Shown here one piece after another: positions 6,349 through 8,478 of a stretch of DNA of 8,478 bases. This DNA is from Bacteroidales bacterium. Lineage in GTDB: Bacteria > Bacteroidota > Bacteroidia > Bacteroidales > UBA1402. Under the pieces are notes generated by a model, which saw only the letters and a program-made list of their open reading frames with translations, did not search any database and was not told where the DNA came from. A program made the position numbers and the translations under genes. The stretch lies in contig JALNXZ010000056.1 of NCBI GenBank assembly GCA_023230125.1, positions 1 to 8,478 of the forward strand. Reading direction: 5' to 3'. Position 1 is the first letter of the stretch. The number at the start of each line of letters is the position of its first letter.

Positions 6349-7914
6349 TTAGTTGATAATAATTTCCATAGGAGCAAGTATTTGTTCGATTCTATCTGGT
6401 CCCATAGCCCTGATATCTGAAACCCAAATACGTTTGCCACGCGAAAGGCTTCTGATCTGTGACTTTTGACGATCTGAAAATTTGGAACTTTGTGAAGTCT
6501 CCGACAAGGTATTTCCCATAGAGTCGTATGTAAATGTTTTGAACGACAATACTGTAAAATTGACTTCCAGGAGGTCGTCATCAAGTGCTGCGATGATACC
6601 TGGAGCTTCAAGTATCAAAACTTTTGACAGACCCTTCCCTCCTTTATATCGGCGGATTATTCCGTTGTTGTCATGATATTCGATGAAAGCCCTTGGCTCA
6701 GGCAGAGGTCGTACCCTGAAGGCAGTTTTGGCAACTTCCTGATTGCGGCCATCCATGTTGGCTATAACCGAAATGATACATTCTTTTCCGACTGCTGTCG
6801 GTCTGGCTATCCAGTCATAACCTGAACGAACCAGTGTACCGTTATTGATGGTAGCACTGATTTTTTGACCAGTAACACCCGGTACGGATATGCTCACCTT
6901 GTTGTTGATGCCTGCATAAAGCACGTTCATCAAAGTATTGGATACAGTTGCCATCGGTTCGACAACAGTATATTTCTGTGAAAATTTATGACGTTGCAGA
7001 CTTCCGTCACCACGGCGCATTTCAATATATCCATCTACAGGAAAAACTCCTGATTTGCTGGCAAAGGATTCATAAAGACCGTTTTTTTGGGTGTCAAGAA
7101 CTCTTCCGTTTACATAAACTTGCGGGCGTTGCGTAGAGTCTTCGGCTGAAAGGATGATGTTGGCACGATAGGTCCCACCGCGAACTACATTTTCTGAATT
7201 CGGGATGACGTATGCCTTGATCTGATTGACACGGAAATCTCCGACATCAATATTATTGGTCAATATATGCAGGACTTCCCCCTCCGCATAACGGATGTCG
7301 TTCTGCAGTTTGGTAAACATGGCTACAACAGCACCGACCGGCATATTCTCAAACATGGAAGATTCCCAGTTATGTCCTTGCCTTTTTGCCCGCTTGGATG
7401 GCTTTGTATTGAAATTGTCCATGATGATTTTCCTTTTCAGGCTATCATTCACCAATACGACAATACGTTCACGGTAATTATCGATGGCTTTTTTCAGTTG
7501 TTTTCCTTTTTTTCCGGTTGGGGGCAACATAACCCTGGCTGCCGCATCCAGATTGTCACTTCTCTGTATGTTGTGGATGTCGGCATCATCGCCGTCACAT
7601 TCACGGACTACTTCCCATTTCAAGGAATCTATATCATCGTATAGGGCATCAGATCTTCGCTTTAAATCCAATGCGAGGTCATACCATTCTTTTGTTTTCT
7701 CAGGATTTGCTTTATAATGTTCTTCAAAATCCCAATAGAGTGCATTATTCTGCGCACTGGCATTCTGAGTGCTCGTAGTCAGGCTATCATCAACCAATTC
7801 GAAACCACCCAGGACGTCTGACGAAACATTCAATGCCAACATGCACAACAATAAGATGTACATCAGGCCGATCATTCGTTGCCTCGGGGTCTCGGGGGCG
7901 TTGCTTGCAGGCAT
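6349..7914 (-). CDS. gldM: T9SS motor/periplasmic shaft protein GldM/PorM
   Basis: The 521-residue protein matches the family length (about 515-520). A short cytoplasmic N-terminus with the conserved TPRQRMIGLMY (Arg11) leads into one membrane helix (about 14-32) and the conserved LNVSSDVLGGFELVDDSL. The rest is periplasmic: a helical domain (about 35-220), then beta-rich domains running to the C-terminus, as in solved PorM/GldM structures. From family knowledge, a GldM dimer sits inside a GldL pentamer, forming a proton-driven rotary motor. The periplasmic arm transmits energy to the GldK/GldN ring and the outer-membrane translocon. The Arg in TPRQ corresponds to the GldM arginine reported to pair with a glutamate in GldL. 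The gene lies between gldL (41-nt gap) and gldN (17-nt gap), the canonical order. Confidence 0.96.
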   Translation of the reverse strand: MPASNAPETPRQRMIGLMYILLLCMLALNVSSDVLGGFELVDDSLTTSTQNASAQNNALYWDFEEHYKANPEKTKEWYDLALDLKRRSDALYDDIDSLKWEVVRECDGDDADIHNIQRSDNLDAAARVMLPPTGKKGKQLKKAIDNYRERIVVLVNDSLKRKIIMDNFNTKPSKRAKRQGHNWESSMFENMPVGAVVAMFTKLQNDIRYAEGEVLHILTNNIDVGDFRVNQIKAYVIPNSENVVRGGTYRANIILSAEDSTQRPQVYVNGRVLDTQKNGLYESFASKSGVFPVDGYIEMRRGDGSLQRHKFSQKYTVVEPMATVSNTLMNVLYAGINNKVSISVPGVTGQKISATINNGTLVRSGYDWIARPTAVGKECIISVIANMDGRNQEVAKTAFRVRPLPEPRAFIEYHDNNGIIRRYKGGKGLSKVLILEAPGIIAALDDDLLEVNFTVLSFKTFTYDSMGNTLSETSQSSKFSDRQKSQIRSLSRGKRIWVSDIRAMGPDRIEQILAPMEIIIN

Positions 7915-7927
7915 AGTTAATTGCTTT

Positions 7928-7945
7928 TATTTAATTCTTTAAATA
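7928..7945. repeat. A/T-only inverted repeat between gldL and gldM
   Basis: TATTTAA (7928-7934) and TTAAATA (7939-7945) are perfect 7-bp arms with a 4-nt loop in the 41-nt gap. A hairpin of A-U pairs only is weak, and no U-run typical of a terminator follows. It is more likely a minor RNA feature or chance. Confidence 0.3.
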
Positions 7946-7955
7946 GACTTTAGGA

Positions 7956-8478
7956 TCAGGATTCTTTTGGGGATTCAGAACCTTTCCCAGGATTGAATCC
8001 GCCAAAAATGATATTGGGCGTCATTGCTTCCAGCATCCGAGAATAAATGGTATTGAGTTTGGAAAGATTTTCTGCCAGATTTTCTGTTTCCTTGTTGAAA
8101 CGGTCACTATCACCCATGGATCCTTCGTACATATCCTTGATGTGAACCAATCCTTTGTTTACGCGGTCTATCGTGTCTATCTGAGAACTGATGCTCTTAA
8201 GCTGGATCTCATAAATAGTATTCAAGCCCATCAGGTTGCGGTTTAGATTTCCCATTTGTTCTACATAACCTTTTGAGTTGTTGGAAATATCGTCTGAATT
8301 TTCAGTGATGTTCCGGTAAGAATCCAACAAAACATTAGATACTTCTGCCAACGAACCGGTAGCATCGCTGAATCTATTCAAGTTGTCAGACATACCTGAG
8401 AGTTGGCTGAGGTATTTTTCTGTAATGACGGAAACATCGGCCAGATTGTTCAGCTGGTTGACAGCTTCTCCCATACGT
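7956..8478 (-). CDS. gldL: T9SS motor protein GldL/PorL, C-terminal part (5' end outside window)
   Basis: The minus-strand frame enters from the right edge and ends with TGA at 7958-7956. About 173 codons are visible. The Met at 8474 is internal, because the frame continues upstream (an Arg codon precedes it). What is seen is the cytoplasmic C-terminal region: a long, mostly helical, Asn/Ser/Leu-rich coiled-coil-like stretch. It includes the family-typical segment LNTIYEIQLKSISSQIDTID, then VNKGLVHIKDMYEGS and a second LNTIYSRMLEAMTPN, and ends in a Gly/Ser/Pro tail. The two N-terminal membrane helices that surround GldM and carry the proton-path residues lie outside the window. It is the gene just upstream of gldM in the same operon. 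Confidence 0.93.
   Translation of the reverse strand, partial: RMGEAVNQLNNLADVSVITEKYLSQLSGMSDNLNRFSDATGSLAEVSNVLLDSYRNITENSDDISNNSKGYVEQMGNLNRNLMGLNTIYEIQLKSISSQIDTIDRVNKGLVHIKDMYEGSMGDSDRFNKETENLAENLSKLNTIYSRMLEAMTPNIIFGGFNPGKGSESPKES

Noticed and set aside
6309..6611. Minus-strand 100-codon open frame in another phase
   Set aside because: It overlaps the 3' end of gldM in a different frame and does not resemble any protein; gldM continues intact to its normal end.
7267..7644. Plus-strand 125-codon open frame
   Set aside because: It is antisense to well-conserved gldM sequence and has low-complexity aromatic-rich content typical of a shadow frame.
1..8478. tRNA, rRNA, CRISPR, insertion sequences or prophage
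   Set aside because: No tRNA-like cloverleaf, spaced repeat array, transposase or terminal repeats seen; nearly the whole window is intact core genes.

Overview
The window looks like chromosomal DNA from a Bacteroidota bacterium, most likely a member of the Bacteroidales that has a type IX secretion system (so probably not Bacteroides itself). Four things point this way: the consecutive gldL-gldM-gldN (porL-porM-porN) genes, the Bacteroidota-type MlaE/MlaF and LptB proteins, promoter-like TAnnTTTG boxes, and A-rich start regions with few Shine-Dalgarno sequences. Base composition looks moderately AT-rich and even throughout. I see no sign of mobile DNA, RNA genes or CRISPR.

Layout. Positions 3217 to 1 (minus strand) hold a tight run of genes: mlaE, mlaF (overlapping mlaE by ATGA), xth (exonuclease III / AP endonuclease) and a membrane sensor histidine kinase cut off by the left window edge. 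Positions 3218-3347 are a divergent control region, with a good -7 box facing each way, a 15-bp palindrome and a 9-bp tandem repeat. lptB (3348-4100, plus strand) reads away from mlaE. It converges on a GDP-mannose pyrophosphorylase gene (4150-5226, minus) across what looks like a shared two-way terminator. Positions 5227-5380 separate that gene from the T9SS genes and contain a plausible promoter and a leader hairpin. gldN (5381-6331), gldM (6349-7914) and the 3' part of gldL (7956 to the right edge) form one minus-strand operon that begins outside the window.

The genes share an envelope theme. MlaE/MlaF form the core of an MCE-type phospholipid transporter. LptB powers lipopolysaccharide export. 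The mannose-1-phosphate guanylyltransferase makes GDP-mannose for surface glycans. GldL/GldM form the proton-driven T9SS motor, and GldN is part of the periplasmic ring of that secretion system. The exonuclease III gene is the functional outlier. The histidine kinase may sense an envelope signal, but its response regulator is not in view.

This is mostly well-known core biology, and I do not see an undescribed system. The points most worth checking are the compact mlaE/lptB divergent promoter region, the Gln replacing the usual acidic residue next to the phospho-accepting His of the kinase, and the hairpin-containing leader of the GDP-mannose gene.
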